From Valencia hispanica (Eukaryota; Chordata; Actinopteri; Cyprinodontiformes; Valenciidae): a stretch of DNA of 64,000 nucleotides. Below are positions 10,916 through 60,245 of the stretch, one piece after another. The notes under the pieces are model-generated. The model ran no database searches. It was given only the letters and a program-made list of their open reading frames with translations, and was not told the DNA's origin. Numbering within the stretch: position 1 is the stretch's first letter; each line of letters begins with the position of its first letter. A program made the position numbers and the translations under genes. The DNA is taken from positions 7,496,501 to 7,560,500 of the forward strand of contig OY747705.1 of NCBI GenBank assembly GCA_963556495.2. Reading direction: 5' to 3'.

Positions 10916-12828
10916 TTAAATTCTAACCTCTAAAAACAAGGAGCCATGGCCATGATTTAGTGACTGGAGTAGTGTCATCTATTTCTGCTGTTGGTCAAGA
11001 CTCTGGAAGTGGCCTGTTGGATAAGCAATTGCCCAATAGATTTTTCTAAGAGACCCATATAGATTACATCAGTGCTTAATTGGTAAATCAAAGGAATAAT
11101 AATGTGAGACCAGAGTTCAGTGAGGTTATCACTGATACCGGCACGCACACACAGCCATAGGCGTCGCCAGACTGAGTTCTGTGACCCGGTAAACTCGTGC
11201 GCAGCAGGGGTAAATCATCAAGCAGTGCATAAGGAGGTGATGAAACAGTTATCTAAGACTGATCTGGAAAGTCAAATAAGGCAGTTTGAGTCACATACAA
11301 GCTCCAGCGTGCGGTCTGCTTTTATTTGAAAATGTGCGCATTGTGCTGTGCAGGCAGCGCGCACGCACAAGACACATATCAGCTGTGGACGCACAGCAGA
11401 GAAGAGTAGCCTACGCTTTGCACTGTTAGAAAGTAAGAATTACAGTGACAGTATGTATGTAATAACAGTAAGTATGAAGAATAAGCGCCTGGGTGGGGGG
11501 AAGGCAGGAACTCATGATGAATGGATGAATAAGTTCTTTCTTTTGTTACTTGTTCATGTTCGAAATAAATCAAATCAAATTGAGTTTTTGACAAATAACT
11601 GATTGCAACCACAATGTCAAAGTTAATACAATTTCCTTTAAACGCCGATAATTTTTTGCTCATTATTTTAAGCTGTTCTCCTGCTCCATTTATTTTCCTG
11701 CTGTGAACATTAAAAATGTTGCAACAGATTGTTTAATTTGCTGTTATTACATTCTGTGGCAACATTTAACTTCTTTGAATAAATTAAACTAAATTGAATC
11801 ACCTACATTTGTCCTGATTGAAAAATTACTTTCTTTGAACAGCAATGTTAAAGTCTGTTAATTTACCATGAAACTTCATTTGTGAAAGTTTAACAGAGCT
11901 GGAGGATTTTTGCTTTTAATTTGCTCTTAGTAAATCTAATTTCTTACCATAGTTGTTTAGTAGATGTATTCAAGGCCGTTTCCAGTTTCAAATATACAGA
12001 GGTCCACAATCCATTATCCCAGGCACATTATTTACCAAGTAGAGACCAAAATGAAGACCAAAAAGGAATTCAAACTGCGTCATCAATGGGCAGTAACGAC
12101 TAAGCTGAAGAGACTGTGTGATGATAGATGAAACTAAGTATACCTGCTATTTGGAGAAATCTATAATTTAGGTCAAACATTTCCAGCCAGTTACCTCTGT
12201 TATGTTTAACAGTCATGAACACTCTTCTTCCTACTTCTTCTTCATGTGTTTATTGGCTGTTGGCAAACCTAGGTGCACTCTTCTTAGTGATCATCGACAT
12301 TTAGTGTAGCCCCTCCTCTGTACTTTGCTGTACTACCAAAGCAAGCAGGTCGAAAGCATTACTTTAGCTATGTTTTTTTGTTTTTTTACCCTGCTCCTCA
12401 CCTTGCACCCCGTTCACATTCTGCCCTTGATATGGGCATGGTATTCACAGTTGTTAACAGTTGTTTTAATAGATCATGAATGTTTTTCCCCCCTGATTCC
12501 ATGTACTCTCTGTGGCGAGTACGGTTAGTACGGATAGTCTATGTCGTAATTTTGACAAAGTGGATCAGAGATTTGCCGGATCCTAGCAAACAGTTAACGG
12601 AACTTGCCCTTTCAAAATAAAATAGGTCCTGTTGCGACAGGTTCAAATTAAGCCATGGACTAGATACCTTAGATTACAAAATCTAAGGTACTAAAAATAA
12701 AAGCATGCACCATATCTTCTGTGCGCCGTTTTAATAAGGAACATTTTACACTGTCAGTGTTTTAGGTGGTAGTAAGCGGATCCTCCACTCAAAGTCTATC
12801 AATACATCCGCCCCAGATGTATTAATAG
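10916..12828. other. No recognisable gene
   Basis: AT-rich with a CpG-richer island of sequence at 11130-11410. A perfect 11-bp hairpin (TACCTTAGATT / AATCTAAGGTA, 4-bp loop) lies at 12665-12690. No supported coding region. Confidence 0.4.
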
Positions 12829-13219
12829 TAGGGATGCACCGATATGAAAATTTGGGCCGATACCGATGTCCGATATTGATCCCGCTGTTATGGCTGATAA
12901 CCGATACGCACCGATATGGTATACGGCATATATATCTATACTTTCGACACCGTGGAAAATCAACCACACCATCTACTTCGCTTCTCTGCTTGAGTTAAAC
13001 ACTCCCACATTCCTGTGCCGCATCACTATCGCTGTCACATGACCAAACAAACATCACATGGATACCCCCCCCCCGAAACAAAGACAGAAACGTCAAAGAT
13101 GGAAATAGATAAACATTGGTTGTTAATATCGGCCCTCTGTTACTTATCAGACCGATGCCGATATGATAAAAAACACCTAACATCGGCCGATGTTGATGCC
13201 GATATATCGTGCATCCCTA
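12829..13219. mobile_element. hAT-type MITE with perfect 8-bp target duplication
   Basis: The 391-bp element starts TAGGGATGCACCGATATG and ends with the inverse CGATATATCGTGCATCCCTA. ATTAATAG is duplicated exactly at 12821-12828 and 13220-13227. Eight-base duplication with TAGGG termini is characteristic of hAT superfamily elements. Only short non-significant frames are present, so it is non-autonomous. Confidence 0.95.
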
Positions 13220-13227
13220 ATTAATAG

Positions 13228-16200
13228 GCTTTATTTGGTTGTTAAAATTCACATTTGACCCCATGATGAGCCCTAGTTTTTCTGTTTGCTCTGTTGTGTC
13301 ATTCAATTGTGATTTCTAACCTTGCATTGTTGGAACCAAAAACAATGGCTTCTGCTATTTCTGCAATGAATTGGAGAAGGTTGACCTATCCATTTATGGA
13401 TATGTTGGACACATTGACTCAGTGGTGACACTGAGATATAAAGTTGTATGTCATCAGCATAGATATGTCAGATCCATAAGAACAGCATAAACCAGGAGGA
13501 TCATTCAAACCCTGAATAAAAATGTAGTTCTGTTCTATCAGGTAAGAACTGAACCAGTTTACCATAGTACCAGACAATCTTTTCACGTTTTTGATCTGTC
13601 AATTATAATAATAGAAGAACTGTGTCCAACACATATATCCAGTAAAACCAAGACACATGTTTAAGAGAAAACCTGACTGAAATTGATTAAAGATAGAGTG
13701 GTTTGATACTTATACTACTACAGCCCCTATGGTAATTTAATCATTTCTCGAAAAAGGAGTACACGTATCGGTAAGCTGCCTTTACAATTTCTTTTGCTAA
13801 CAATTTTCGGTCTGCATTCACTTACTGACGCATCCATATTAGAGCTCTTTAAATGAGGTTTTGATCGTCTGAAGATTTAGGGCCTGTGGAAAATTATTTG
13901 GTTGAAGAGAAGTGCTATCTGTGATGTTTCAGGTGCAATACAGCTGAGGGCTTTTTAAAAACAAAAACTTGTGCAAACCATATCAGAGCAGCAAACAGCG
14001 GATTTCATGTGGTTAACAGTTTAAACCACAGATAGACAATTCAACATATTAAAATCATTTCAATGCAGAAATACTAGTTAGAGGTAAGGAGACAAACAAT
14101 TTACTATTGTTGGAATCTTGTTCACAGAATGTTTTTTATTTTGTTATTTTAGAGGAACTATGAGTTTCTTGCTTTTTAAACTAAAGACTATAGGCATGAA
14201 AACGTTGCTAAAAGAAACCTGGAGCTTAACTTCACTAATCCTGCATCCAATTTATCTCCATGTTCCATTTTTAACTTCAGCTGTATTTCTTCAAAGTGAC
14301 TTTTCCCATTCACCAATAGCTTTAGTCTTTATTAGGTGCAATTTCATCTAATACGTGCATTACACAGGTGCAGAAGCAACTTAACGGGCCATCCGGAGAT
14401 GCTGAAGGCAGATTAGGTGATGGTTTTAATACACCTGAGTGAAAAACTGAGATGTCTTTTGATTACTCTTTGTCTACTTCTGCTGTAGAGTTGTAATGAG
14501 TGGAAATTCATTCTGATGCTCCAATAACCTTCTCACAGTTCTTATCCAAAAATAATCCCAGAACCAGCTTGCGTTTGACTGTTTACTTAAAAATGAAGCA
14601 TGTACAGTAAAAAAAAGGCAAAAGATTTATCCACAAGTTACAGGTGGAACGGCAGGAGATCAAAAGACTGTTCGGCTCCACTCCCCATCTTGTCTGTCTG
14701 GAACGTTTTTCTCCTCTCTTCGTAGAGCTGCCCACGTCCTCTGGCTAAACTAAACACATTTAACTGATCATTTTTTCGAAGAGTTTACACATGCATTATG
14801 CATTTTTTCCCTTCTACAATTTGTACATAATTTTTAACCATACATATTAATAATTTCAAACCAATAAATATTTGCAGAAAAAAGTGAACCGCTAAACAGT
14901 ACCAGTTTTGCATGTAGTCTTAAACATTACTTTAGGCTCCTACAGCAGGAGGTCCATGAGTTTTAAATACACTAATAATCCGACAGAGGAACATGTTTTC
15001 CACTAGCACATCAGTAGTGTTTACACCTCTTTAAATGACTAGATCCAGAATGTGTCCAGCTCAAACTAATCCAGAATGTTTAAGAGCTCTTTAGCCCATT
15101 TATGTTTTATATTACCCACAAAGTAAAGTAAACGCACCAGAAGAATGCTGTGATAATCAATATAGATTATTGACACTAAGTGTATAAAACCTAACAACTT
15201 AGTATTGTATTTTGGATGATTATCTTAGCATTCTTTCACTGAGTGCCGCGTACTCATCATTAACCCTAACCCACGTGAAGCCATACAGAGATTTGACATG
15301 GCCCTCTGTTTTTCTAGCTTAGATCTATTTTTATTATAATGTGGATTTAAAAAAGCGATCCATGCCCCAGATATTTCTCGGAACGCACAGAAGTTGGATT
15401 CATGGAACCATTAAACATCAACGGTGGATTGGATTACTTTCTAGGTTGTATTTTCATCCTTGGTTGATGCAAGCTGGAAATGCAGGAGAAAATTAAGATT
15501 TGAGGCCACAAAGCTTAATTCCAAATTCATTTCGAGAGAGCCCATCTATTTGTTGGAAGTGCCTGCAGACCAAGAGAAACAAAAATGTCAGTGGATGGGA
15601 ATGTGAGTTCAGCATGTAATGCCAAGCCATGTGTTTGTACCAGCAGTCTGCCAGATCTCTTCCTTTTTGACTGGTGGTATTGGGTCTCCTATACAACTAG
15701 GTTCCCTCTTCACCAAAATGTTTTCCGCGGATCCAAGAGCTCCTGAGGATCATTTCGCGATATATAATTTGTCCAAGTGTGCAGAAATATTTCAGCCGTT
15801 GGATGTTCCGCCATGAAGCCCCAAATCTTCCTGTCATTTCACAAAGCAAATCGTCAGGAAAATAGGGCACTTTCATGTTTTTACTGTTCAGATTTTTTCC
15901 ATCCTTAACAGCAGTTGCCAACAATCAGAACTGAAGGCCTGGAGGTCAGCTATCCCTGCCTGCCTTAATTTCTCATTTCCTTCCTGTGCCGAAACTGGGT
16001 TCAGTCAGTGATCAGATGGAGGTACATCATTCTGTGTAAGTGGGCCGACCCTGTTCTGTGGCCTCCCAGTTTGTTGTCCGGTGGTGAAGCTCGATGGCTG
16101 TGTACTGCTGGCAGCCATCCAAGAGTCTTCTATTATAGATGTACGTTCACACTGTTTTTTCAACCCCGACCCAGGTCACTTTCATATGTGGTATTAACTC

Positions 16201-18119
16201 GGATACATAGCTGATGTTTTTAAATGCGACGGCAGTCTGTAAGCTGATGTCACATTTTATCCACTGAGTGGCAGACAGAACATAATCCTCCTTCTTTCTT
16301 CACACTTTTTATAACTTGTTTGTAATTTTGTCCGCTTAACATACAGAACATATTCACAACTGATTAACACACATTAACATGTGTAACATTTATTTATAGT
16401 TAGTGAACACTTTTAGAAAAAAGTGTCTACAACACTCCAGATTATATTATGTTGTCTGCAAGTGAAGGATTTTTACTGTGTCCAGATTCCAGAAAGAGAC
16501 GGGTAAACCTAAATGCAAATAAGGCAGATGGTCTAATAAATTAATAAATTAATAAAACCAGACTCGCACTCAGATCTTCCCATTTATAAGCAGAGCATGT
16601 TTATAAATGCATGTCTCAGCGCGCAGAGTTCATATGATGGATAGATGCAGTGAAGAAGTCTTCACTCATATCAGATGAGGGAAGACAGATTACTCTGCCG
16701 ATGATGTCATGCTGTTGTGCATGTCATTTCCAGCATTAAGAGAATAAAAACCACCAGCTGGAGCTCTATTCTCACCTCACGTCTGAACTTGCTTTGTTTG
16801 TTAACATTTGAGTGGGACCTTACATCAAGTTTTGATTTTGATTAAATCACTGATGTATTTAAAAGCCAACAATTACTTTTGTGAAACAGATGACAGCTGT
16901 AGTCAGTGGATGATTACATACAAGTATTTTCTCTTTTTGATCTGGAGGCTTTTCATTAATGAGTCAAAATATTCCCTATTTTAAATGTTTTTTTTTTTTT
17001 ATCTGGGATTTGAGTAACTTTTAATGTTCTTCACCTGTTTATGGTTTTACTTTACATAATAGTTCAGTTTTGCACCCAGCTTTTTGTAAAGTTTCCATGT
17101 GGAACACATTTAAACTCTACAGAATACAAATTCAGACACTTTCTTGTGTATTGTTTCTGTACCTGCTTGTATTGATTTATATTTATATTAATTTGTTTAA
17201 TTAAGGCCTATCCAAAATGACTAAAAACCTGACGCAGCTCCTGGTGGAGGTCATGACAAATAAATGCATACCTTTTGTGAGAAGTAGTTAATTATTTATA
17301 AGAGGACAAAAGAGGATGTCATACCGTATGTGAAACAGAGCAGTAGATGTAAAACAGGATATTATGTATTTCAAATAAAAAGAGAAGCATTTGGATTTGA
17401 CTGTTTCAACTTTCTGGGATTAGGGGTGGGCATGACCAGGGAGGAGGTCCTGGTAGAGGACCTTCCCCTTATGGTATCGTTTGTGTGGGTTTTCAGACCA
17501 TTGAAGATGGAAAAAGAATCATTATTTAACAAAAAAAACTGTCCTTAGCATATTTTAATAGCAATTTGTTAGAGTTCATCATCAGAACTACAACAGCAAT
17601 TTTGGTTTGACCCCTTCAGAATAAAGATTATGTTAACCTGCTAACATCTACAGATCTACCAGTTTCCATGACAGACAAAGGTTAAAAGCTCAAAAATTAA
17701 GACAGAGCAATTTTGCAGTAATATGTTAAGCCTTACTCGTGTCTGCTGAATGTTTCGCTCTCTCTCACAATCTGAGAGGACCACTGACTAGCCTCTAAGC
17801 TTAGCAGAAAATACACTTTCCTTTTCAATTGCTTCTACCATCTTTGTTCCATCTCGACACCTCCCTCATACTGACTAAAGTTAACTGTGAGTCTTCATCC
17901 CTCAGTCACAGCATCCACAGTGAAGGGTGTTATCAGCATGGCATGGCGGTAGTTTCTTCCCATTTTTGTCACTCCAATATAACAAAAACATGCATATATT
18001 TTTTAAACATTTATATACATTCCTCCAAATAATTCAAAGGATCTTTGATAGATGTTGGGTAACTTGTAACTGTCTCTTTCTTCAGTCAAAAGGTCTCCAA
18101 AAATATAAAAGCTCTTATA
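13228..18119. other. Long stretch without recognisable gene or repeat
   Basis: AT-rich, apparently low-copy sequence. I looked for the missing first coding exon of slc1a7 here (a hydrophobic TM1 followed by basic residues and a phase-0 donor) and did not find one. Open frames at 14118-14351, 15493-15924 and 17330-17548 lack homology and splice context. Regulatory sequence cannot be excluded. Confidence 0.4.
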
Positions 18120-20860
18120 TCTCTCACTCAGAAAGTCACAGACGGATGAAACCTGCTGTGTTGGACGGTCATCAGGTCCATGACGAATACCAATGGTCAA
18201 ATGCTTACATCATTTAAGCCCCGCCTTCTCAGAACAGGAAGTGCAATGTTTTGCTGTGAAAGGCCCATATTTTTAACCATTAATCTAATCAACTTGAAAC
18301 TGTGCATAGTGACGGTAAACATGTTGGGGTAACTTGTTGTCCAATACTGAGAGTTTTCAAAAGAGGGTGGGGCTGTGGCAGCGTGGCGAAGTCCGGCATC
18401 AAGCTGTGGCCATACGTTTGGTTCTAATTTTTACAAAAGTTATTTGATCTACACCATGTTACATACATTACAGGAAGTGTAATGTTCTACTTAGAATGGT
18501 CCATATTTGACTCCTTTTACCTAATCAACATCTCCCTGCAGTCAGTGACTGAAAACAAGTTGTGGTCATTTCTTGTCCAGAGTTTTCGAGAGAGGATGTG
18601 GCTCTGGCGGTAATGGTGAAGCATGGTGTCATGCCATAGAAACACGTTTGGCTCTAATTTCCATACATCATCTATCTGCACCAAATTCAACAACATGGAT
18701 ATTAGTCCAACCCCTAACAGATATTTACGCAAGATATTTGGTGGGCGTGGCCTTATTTCTGCACAGTGCCTCCTAGAAGCATTAAAATAATCAGCAATAA
18801 GCCATGCTTTCAACTAGAAATGTGAAATTCAGCACATATATAGCTTCTGTAGACCTAGAACAAAAGATATTTTGAAGCCAAGGTCCAAACTCGACAGGTA
18901 GTCGGTCATTTTGGATCAAAGCCGCTATTTTGTACCATTTACACACGTCGTATGTGAACAAACTCCTCCTAGAGCCAATGACTTACACACTTCAAAATGA
19001 TTGAGGGTAGTGTTGTCATTGGGGATAAAAAGTTGTTCAAAGGTTTTTGCTACATCATAGCATGTGGGCGTGGCCAAGCCTCAAAGTATGGCATCTTGCC
19101 ATAAAAGGAGATGGTGTAACAACTTCCACATACAAGGTCATAGCTGTACCAAACGTCCTGGGTCTCATTACATACCACTGAACACATTCTTGGGGTAATT
19201 TTTACCATGTCACATAAGCCCCACTCCCTGAGAACAGGAAGTGCAATGTTTTACTCAAAAGGTCTGTATTTGCCTCCTTTTACCTCATCAACCTCTGGCT
19301 GTGGACAGTGACTGAAGACAAGTTGGTGTAAGTTGGTTTCCAGAACTGAGAGGTTTAGAATGAGGGTGTGGGTGTGGCTGGGACGGCATGGTGAAGCCTC
19401 ATATTAAGCCATAGAAAAACCTTTGCCTCTTATTTCTACATACAAAAAAAATTCAATTCAATTCAAATTCAAAAATACTTTATTGATCCCAGAGGGAAAT
19501 TAAGTGTTGGTATAGCTCATATAATCAATTCTTTAAGGAGTTGTTGTAGATAATGATGGCTGTGGGCAGGAAGGATTTCCTGTAGCGGTCTGTATTGCAG
19601 CGAAACTGAAGAAGCCTCCGACTGAAGATGCTCTGTTGTTGTGTGACTGTCTCATGAAGAGGATGCTCAGGGTTGTCCATAATTTTTTTGATTTTATGAA
19701 GAATCCTTCTTTGCATTATCATCTCCAGATTTTCCACAGTTGTCCCAAGAACAGAACCAGCCTTCTTTATCAGGTTGTTGAGCCTTTTTAAATCCCTGGC
19801 TCTGATGCTGCTACCCCAACAGATGACGGCTGAAGAGATTACACTCTCCACAACAGACTTGTAGAAGATCTGCAGCATCTTGCTGCAAACCTTGAAGGAC
19901 CTAAGCTTCCTCAAGAAGTACAGTCTGCTCTGTCCCTTCTTGTAGACGGCTTCACTGTTGCGCCTCCAGTCCAGTCTGTTGTCAAGGTGAACTCTGAGGT
20001 ATTTATACTCCTCAACCACCTCCACTTCTTCTCCCATGATGGAAACAGTGTTTGACTTATCCCTGTTTCTTCTGAAATCTACAATCATCTCCTTTGTTTT
20101 GTTCACATTCAAGGTGAGACGATTGTTTCCACACCATGTCACAAAGCGCTCCACCAACTCTCTGTATTCAGCTTCTTGTCCATCTCTGATACACCCGACA
20201 ATTGCAGAGTCATCTGAGTATTTCTGCAGATGACAGGTCTCTGATTTGTACTGGAAGTCTGAGGTGTACAGAGTAAAAAGGAATGGTGAGAGTACGGTCC
20301 CCTGTGGTGCTCCTGTGCTGCTGACCACCTGGTTTGACACACAATTCTTCAGTCTCACAAATTGTGGTCTGTTGGTCAGGTAGTCATTGATCCAGGCGAT
20401 TGTTGAGGGCTCCACCTGTGTCTTCAGGAGTTTCTGGAGTTACATGATCTGATCTGCACCAAATTCAACAACATGGATGTTAGCCCAACCCCTAACAGAT
20501 ACGTATGCAAATATATTGTGGTCTTGGCCTAATTCATGCACAGCACCTCCTAGAAGCATTACTACAGTCAGCCACAAGCAATGCTTTCAAGTAGGATTGT
20601 TAAATTCAGGGCAAATTTGTGGTTTCTAAAGACCTCTACAAAAGTCCAAAGCCAGTGTCCACACCCCACAGGTTGTCAGCCATTTTGGTTTAATGGTACC
20701 ATTGTGTGCCTTTTGAACACTTGGTCATGCAGTTTTTATCATCAGGCTCAGTGGAAGTGTTGAGGTGGCTTTCAGGTGGCGGTGCGTGAGTCCCGTGGCA
20801 GGCCAGAGCAGAGCTAAGCTATGAGAGCCATTCGAGGCTGCTTGCAACTTTAATTCTAAA
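18120..20860 (+). repeat. Unclassified teleost interspersed repeat, interrupted by a LINE
   Basis: Characteristic blocks recur: GAACAGGAAGTGCAATGTTT, ACCAAATTCAACAACATGGA followed by TATTAGTCCAACCCCTAACA, GAAGCATTA with CAGCCACAAGCAATGCTTTC, and CAGCCATTTTGG. The blocks near 18230, 18480 and 19235 repeat in tandem, so the copy contains partial internal duplication. The right end is GAGGCTGCTTGCA at about 20845. Inverse copies lie at 34985-36020 and 49835-50390. A - strand LINE occupies 19443-20440. No coding capacity seen; superfamily unknown. Confidence 0.8.
19443..20440 (-). mobile_element. Rex1/Nimb-like LINE reverse transcriptase, 5'-truncated
   Basis: An uninterrupted 296-codon frame (20415-19525, -) reads AWINDYLTNRPQFV, GAPQGTVLSPFLFTLYTSDF, the catalytic KYSDDSAIVG, NVNKTKEMIVDFRRNRD, KYLRVHLDNRLDWRRNSEA, QSRLYFLRKLRSF and RRSFLP-like RKSFLPTAIIIYN at the end. 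The 3' end on + reads as TTTATTGATCCCAGAGGGAA, a hallmark tail of this fish LINE group. The last RT motifs are intact but the 5' part is missing. The host repeat resumes on both sides, with TACAT seen at both edges as a possible target duplication. Clade assignment (Rex1 versus Nimb/I) is uncertain. Confidence 0.88.
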
Positions 20861-21527
20861 TATGATCATGAAATCCAACATAGTTTTGTCCTACCAAATT
20901 TCAAAAAGTCCAATGTTACTCAGAGGAATAAAAAGTGGATTACAAATGTTATTGTGAGTACATTCTAAACATGAATTCTTGTAACTGCAAGCCACAAAGC
21001 AAATAAAAAGCTGCATTTAAGCAGACAGCAGCCAGTAGCTTAATCATCAAGAGACTTGAGCAAAAAGAGCAGTTACAGCCCGGCTGATCAGGGAGTGTGA
21101 CTTAACACCTACGGAGGGCATGATTTCAAATCACACTTTTGATGCAATTGTTGAGTGTGCTGAATTGGGTACTTCCACTCACTTTGAGATAATGTCTAAA
21201 GAAAAATTCTTGGGAATTTCCGGACAGAACAACTTAAATTCTTGAATATTTGCAGAAATTAACGTCTAAAAGTCTTTTTTTTTTCTGCAGGGGTTATTTG
21301 AATACTGAGCTTTGTGTTGGTTCCACCAAATGCAGTTTGTTGTTATATTAATAACTGTCTTATCTTCTAAAAATCTTCACAGGTTTAAAAGAACAGCATT
21401 ATCTTAAATCAAGTGCAAACTAATTCAACTGAACCGCTGTGGGTTAAGTTGTAACACTGTGTTACAGCTTAGTCTCATTCATTTAGAAAGTCACTGTAAC
21501 AGTAAAAAAAAAGGAATGAATGATATG

Positions 21528-21600
<73 letters not shown>

Positions 21601-22510
21601 AAATGCATGAAAAGTTTACACATATGTTGAAATATGAATGAGTGTTTTAAAATGTTAAATACTGTTGCTTAGATTAAAAGCATTTAAGCGATCTGTACAG
21701 AATACATAGTTAAAAGGAGGTGAATAGGAAGTATAATATAGATCCTCAGAGTATCTGTCTGTAAACTTTAGATACATCTGTATTGAATTGGTATTCAGTT
21801 GATTTTCAGCGAGTGTTTTCAACCAACAACTCTGTTCTAACTTTCTTCACCTATGTGTGAAGTTGTAACATTTCACTGCTGCCACTTTCAGGGATGCAGT
21901 AATAAAGCAGGCTGTCACTGAATGAATTCTTTGAGTGTTCATTAAAGACAATTTGTACCGTTAAGTATTTTCATTCATTTTAAAGAAAAAAAAGTGTTGT
22001 CTCCACTATTTACAGCTGTTTATCTCCCAAGAAAAGAAAAGCAAGTGTGAGAGGGATTAAGACATGCCAGAAACGAATTCATAATGGTTCATTTTTCAAG
22101 TGTCACATTCAATTTATTTCACTAAAAAGTGTAGAGACCTTGTGATTTGGTGGCAAGTGTTTTTAACGAATTATGGAAAGTCAGTTGAAATATTAAAACA
22201 AAATCTCTCTGCATTAAATGCACATAGAATTGAGGTTACTTCCACAGGTAAACAAATGGCTTGCCATGTCTGTGCCAGTTTCATAACAAAAATATATAAA
22301 AAACTGGTCCACAGTCTCATTTTTGTTCATTGGTCTGATTGCTTCTACAGTGGAACATTCTGAGACTCTTGAAATATTATTTTGCTATCCTCTATTCTTG
22401 TTCATGTCCATGACCTTTTCTTAAATAACATTAAAGTGCTTTTCATTTTCTGCCTTAATGCACTTCCTTAATTAACCTCTCTCTGCTGTCTTGTCCTTTC
22501 TTTTTGGCAG
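20861..22510. other. Sequence upstream of the first visible slc1a7 exon
   Basis: AT-rich. It holds an (AT)n tract at 21531-21595. The last part is presumably intronic: a pyrimidine-rich CTTTCTTTTTGGCAG acceptor precedes the exon at 22511. No upstream exon recognised. Confidence 0.5.
21531..21595. repeat. (AT)n microsatellite
   Basis: About 32 uninterrupted AT units. Confidence 0.98.
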
Positions 22511-58569
<36,059 letters not shown>

Positions 58570-58672
58570 ACCATCAGCGTGTGAATGTGTGAAGGACTGA
58601 TTGTAGTTTAAAGCTCTTTGGAGTACTTCACTTCATAAAGTGCTATACAAGTACAGATCATTTACCAAGGAA
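58570..58672. repeat. Short repeat tail
   Basis: GTGTGAATGTGTGAAGGACT, AAAGCTCTTTGGAGTACTTC and AAAGTGCTATACAAGTACAG correspond inversely to 60860-60975 (GTACTTGTATAGCGCTTTAT ... AAAGCGCTTCACAGTCATTC). Confidence 0.7.
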
Positions 58673-59300
58673 TTATAGGTCACTATAATTAAAATTAGCC
58701 CTAAATTATGCTACAGCTCATTTGCCAGCGCCTCCACTGCTGATTCAATCAGCAATGCCTTTACTGTGTTCAATGGAGGACGCCTTCCCTGCTGTCCCCC
58801 ATGAAGTATCCACCTCTGCTTCGGTCTGCGCTTCATCACAGGACCCTATCCCAATCTGCTCCTCATCTCAAGCTCCTACAACCACAGCCACCACCGTCTT
58901 TGGCCATTTCAGTTGGTTCCTGTTTCTATCACTGGCGAGGGGGTCGAGGATGGCCCTCCTTTGTATCAAGTCCCTCCTTTCTCTTGTGGCCCTTATTGAA
59001 CAAAGTGTAATGCTGATCTCTGCAGCATTTATGACAGCCACCCAAGGTCTGACATGGATCTCAACCCCACTTTTGTATCTTTGGGGGTCTGAACTCCACC
59101 CCTCCATTTGTGTTCTATACTTTTAGTTTTGTTGTGGGTTCCATCTCAGATTTCTGAGTTGTTCAAGTTAGGTTTGCTGTTTTAGTTTGGTTTGCTTGGT
59201 CCTTTGTTTTCTGTGTTCTATTTTCTTTCTATTCTCAGTCTCACCTGGTTTGTGTAAAGATTCAGAGGCCAATAAACCTGCAGCTCTCACAGAATGCAAC
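58673..59300 (+). other. Unrecognised 134-codon frame, possible retroelement 3' region
   Basis: The frame 58722-59126 is Ser/Thr/Pro-rich then hydrophobic (GHFSWFLFLSLARG). It has no domain I recognise and no splice support. An AATAAA at 59272-59277 follows, inside CCAATAAACCTGCAGCTC. The layout resembles a retroelement 3' end rather than a host gene. It lies in the intron after the last visible slc1a7 exon. Confidence 0.3.
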
Positions 59301-59819
59301 CATAAGTGATGGCAAATCACTTTTTGAAGCGTACAGTAGAGATTGGTACAGTAACATCAAATGCATATAAATATCTATAATATGAACAAGTAATATTTAG
59401 TGGTGTAAACTGAAACATTATATTCACAACATTTACAACTGCAAATAATCACCAATGTAAGATTGTGAGAATGTGTGTGTCTATGTGTGTGTATCAGTGT
59501 AGGTGTGAAACAAAATCAACAAAATATTAGAAGATTTCTGAAACTGCTATCATTGCTTTATGGTAGGTTTGATGTTGTAACAAGATTACTGCTGTGGCTG
59601 CAACATTAGCTTTTTGAAAGGTGGAACTCTCACCAACTGGAGTCAGACTATTGTTTTAAACAGAGCATCCCCCAGGTAGCTGAGGTGATGTCCTGCCTGG
59701 AATTACTGAAATGTTAAAGCCACATACTCCAACTTTAACCTTCAGGTCCTTAACGCAAAATCTGCTTGTAGTCTTAAGGTAAAAACATTCTCTCTCTCCA
59801 TTGGTTCACTCTATCATCC

Positions 59820-60245
59820 CCCCTCCTTGTTTCTGATGTCTGGATTTCTCCCTTTTTTGGATTTAGCCTATTTTCTTAAAAAACTGTAACGCTTGGGTGG
59901 AGGTGGGGGTATTGGCCTTGCCTCCTCTGGGTGCCCTGTGTGCCTTGGCTGCAGCTGTTGATGTGCTGTTGCCAGTGGAGATGGCTCCTCTGATGGTGTT
60001 TCCTTACCTTACCTGGTTCATCTGTACGAGGCCCAATGTCCTTTTTATTGTTGCTCTTGAGTGTGTGTGTGCATTGGAGTTGGGTTGGGGGGAGTTGGGT
60101 GTATTTGTGATCATTATTTTAAATTCGTGGGGGAGAGATGGGAATGTGGTTTATGTGGGTTCATTTTAATCTGTGAAGCACTTTGAGTTGCAATGTTTGT
60201 ATGAAAAGCGCTGTATAAATAAAGTTTTATTGATTGATTGATTGA
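59820..60245 (+). mobile_element. L2-type LINE 3' untranslated region
   Basis: GCTTGGGTGGAGGTGGGGGT, GCTGCAGCTGTTGATGTGCT, TTACCTTACCTGGTTCATCT and GCACTTTGAGTTGCAATG match 9160-9480. It ends AAAGTTTTATTGATTGATTG ATTGAT, the canonical tail. No RT remains. Confidence 0.88.

Noticed and set aside
14118..14351. 77-codon hydrophobic frame, considered as the missing slc1a7 TM1 exon
   Set aside because: The sequence does not match the conserved EAAT5 N-terminus and has no donor in the required phase.
58722..59126. 134-codon + frame as a host gene nested in the slc1a7 intron
   Set aside because: Low-complexity Ser/Thr/Pro then hydrophobic sequence, no domain, no splice sites; more like repeat-derived sequence.
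59597..59625. ATTACTGCTGTGGCTGCAAC as the missing HP2 exon (TATAAS-like)
   Set aside because: The frame reads on into a stop after a few residues and lacks GAAG and PQAG; no acceptor AG in phase 2.
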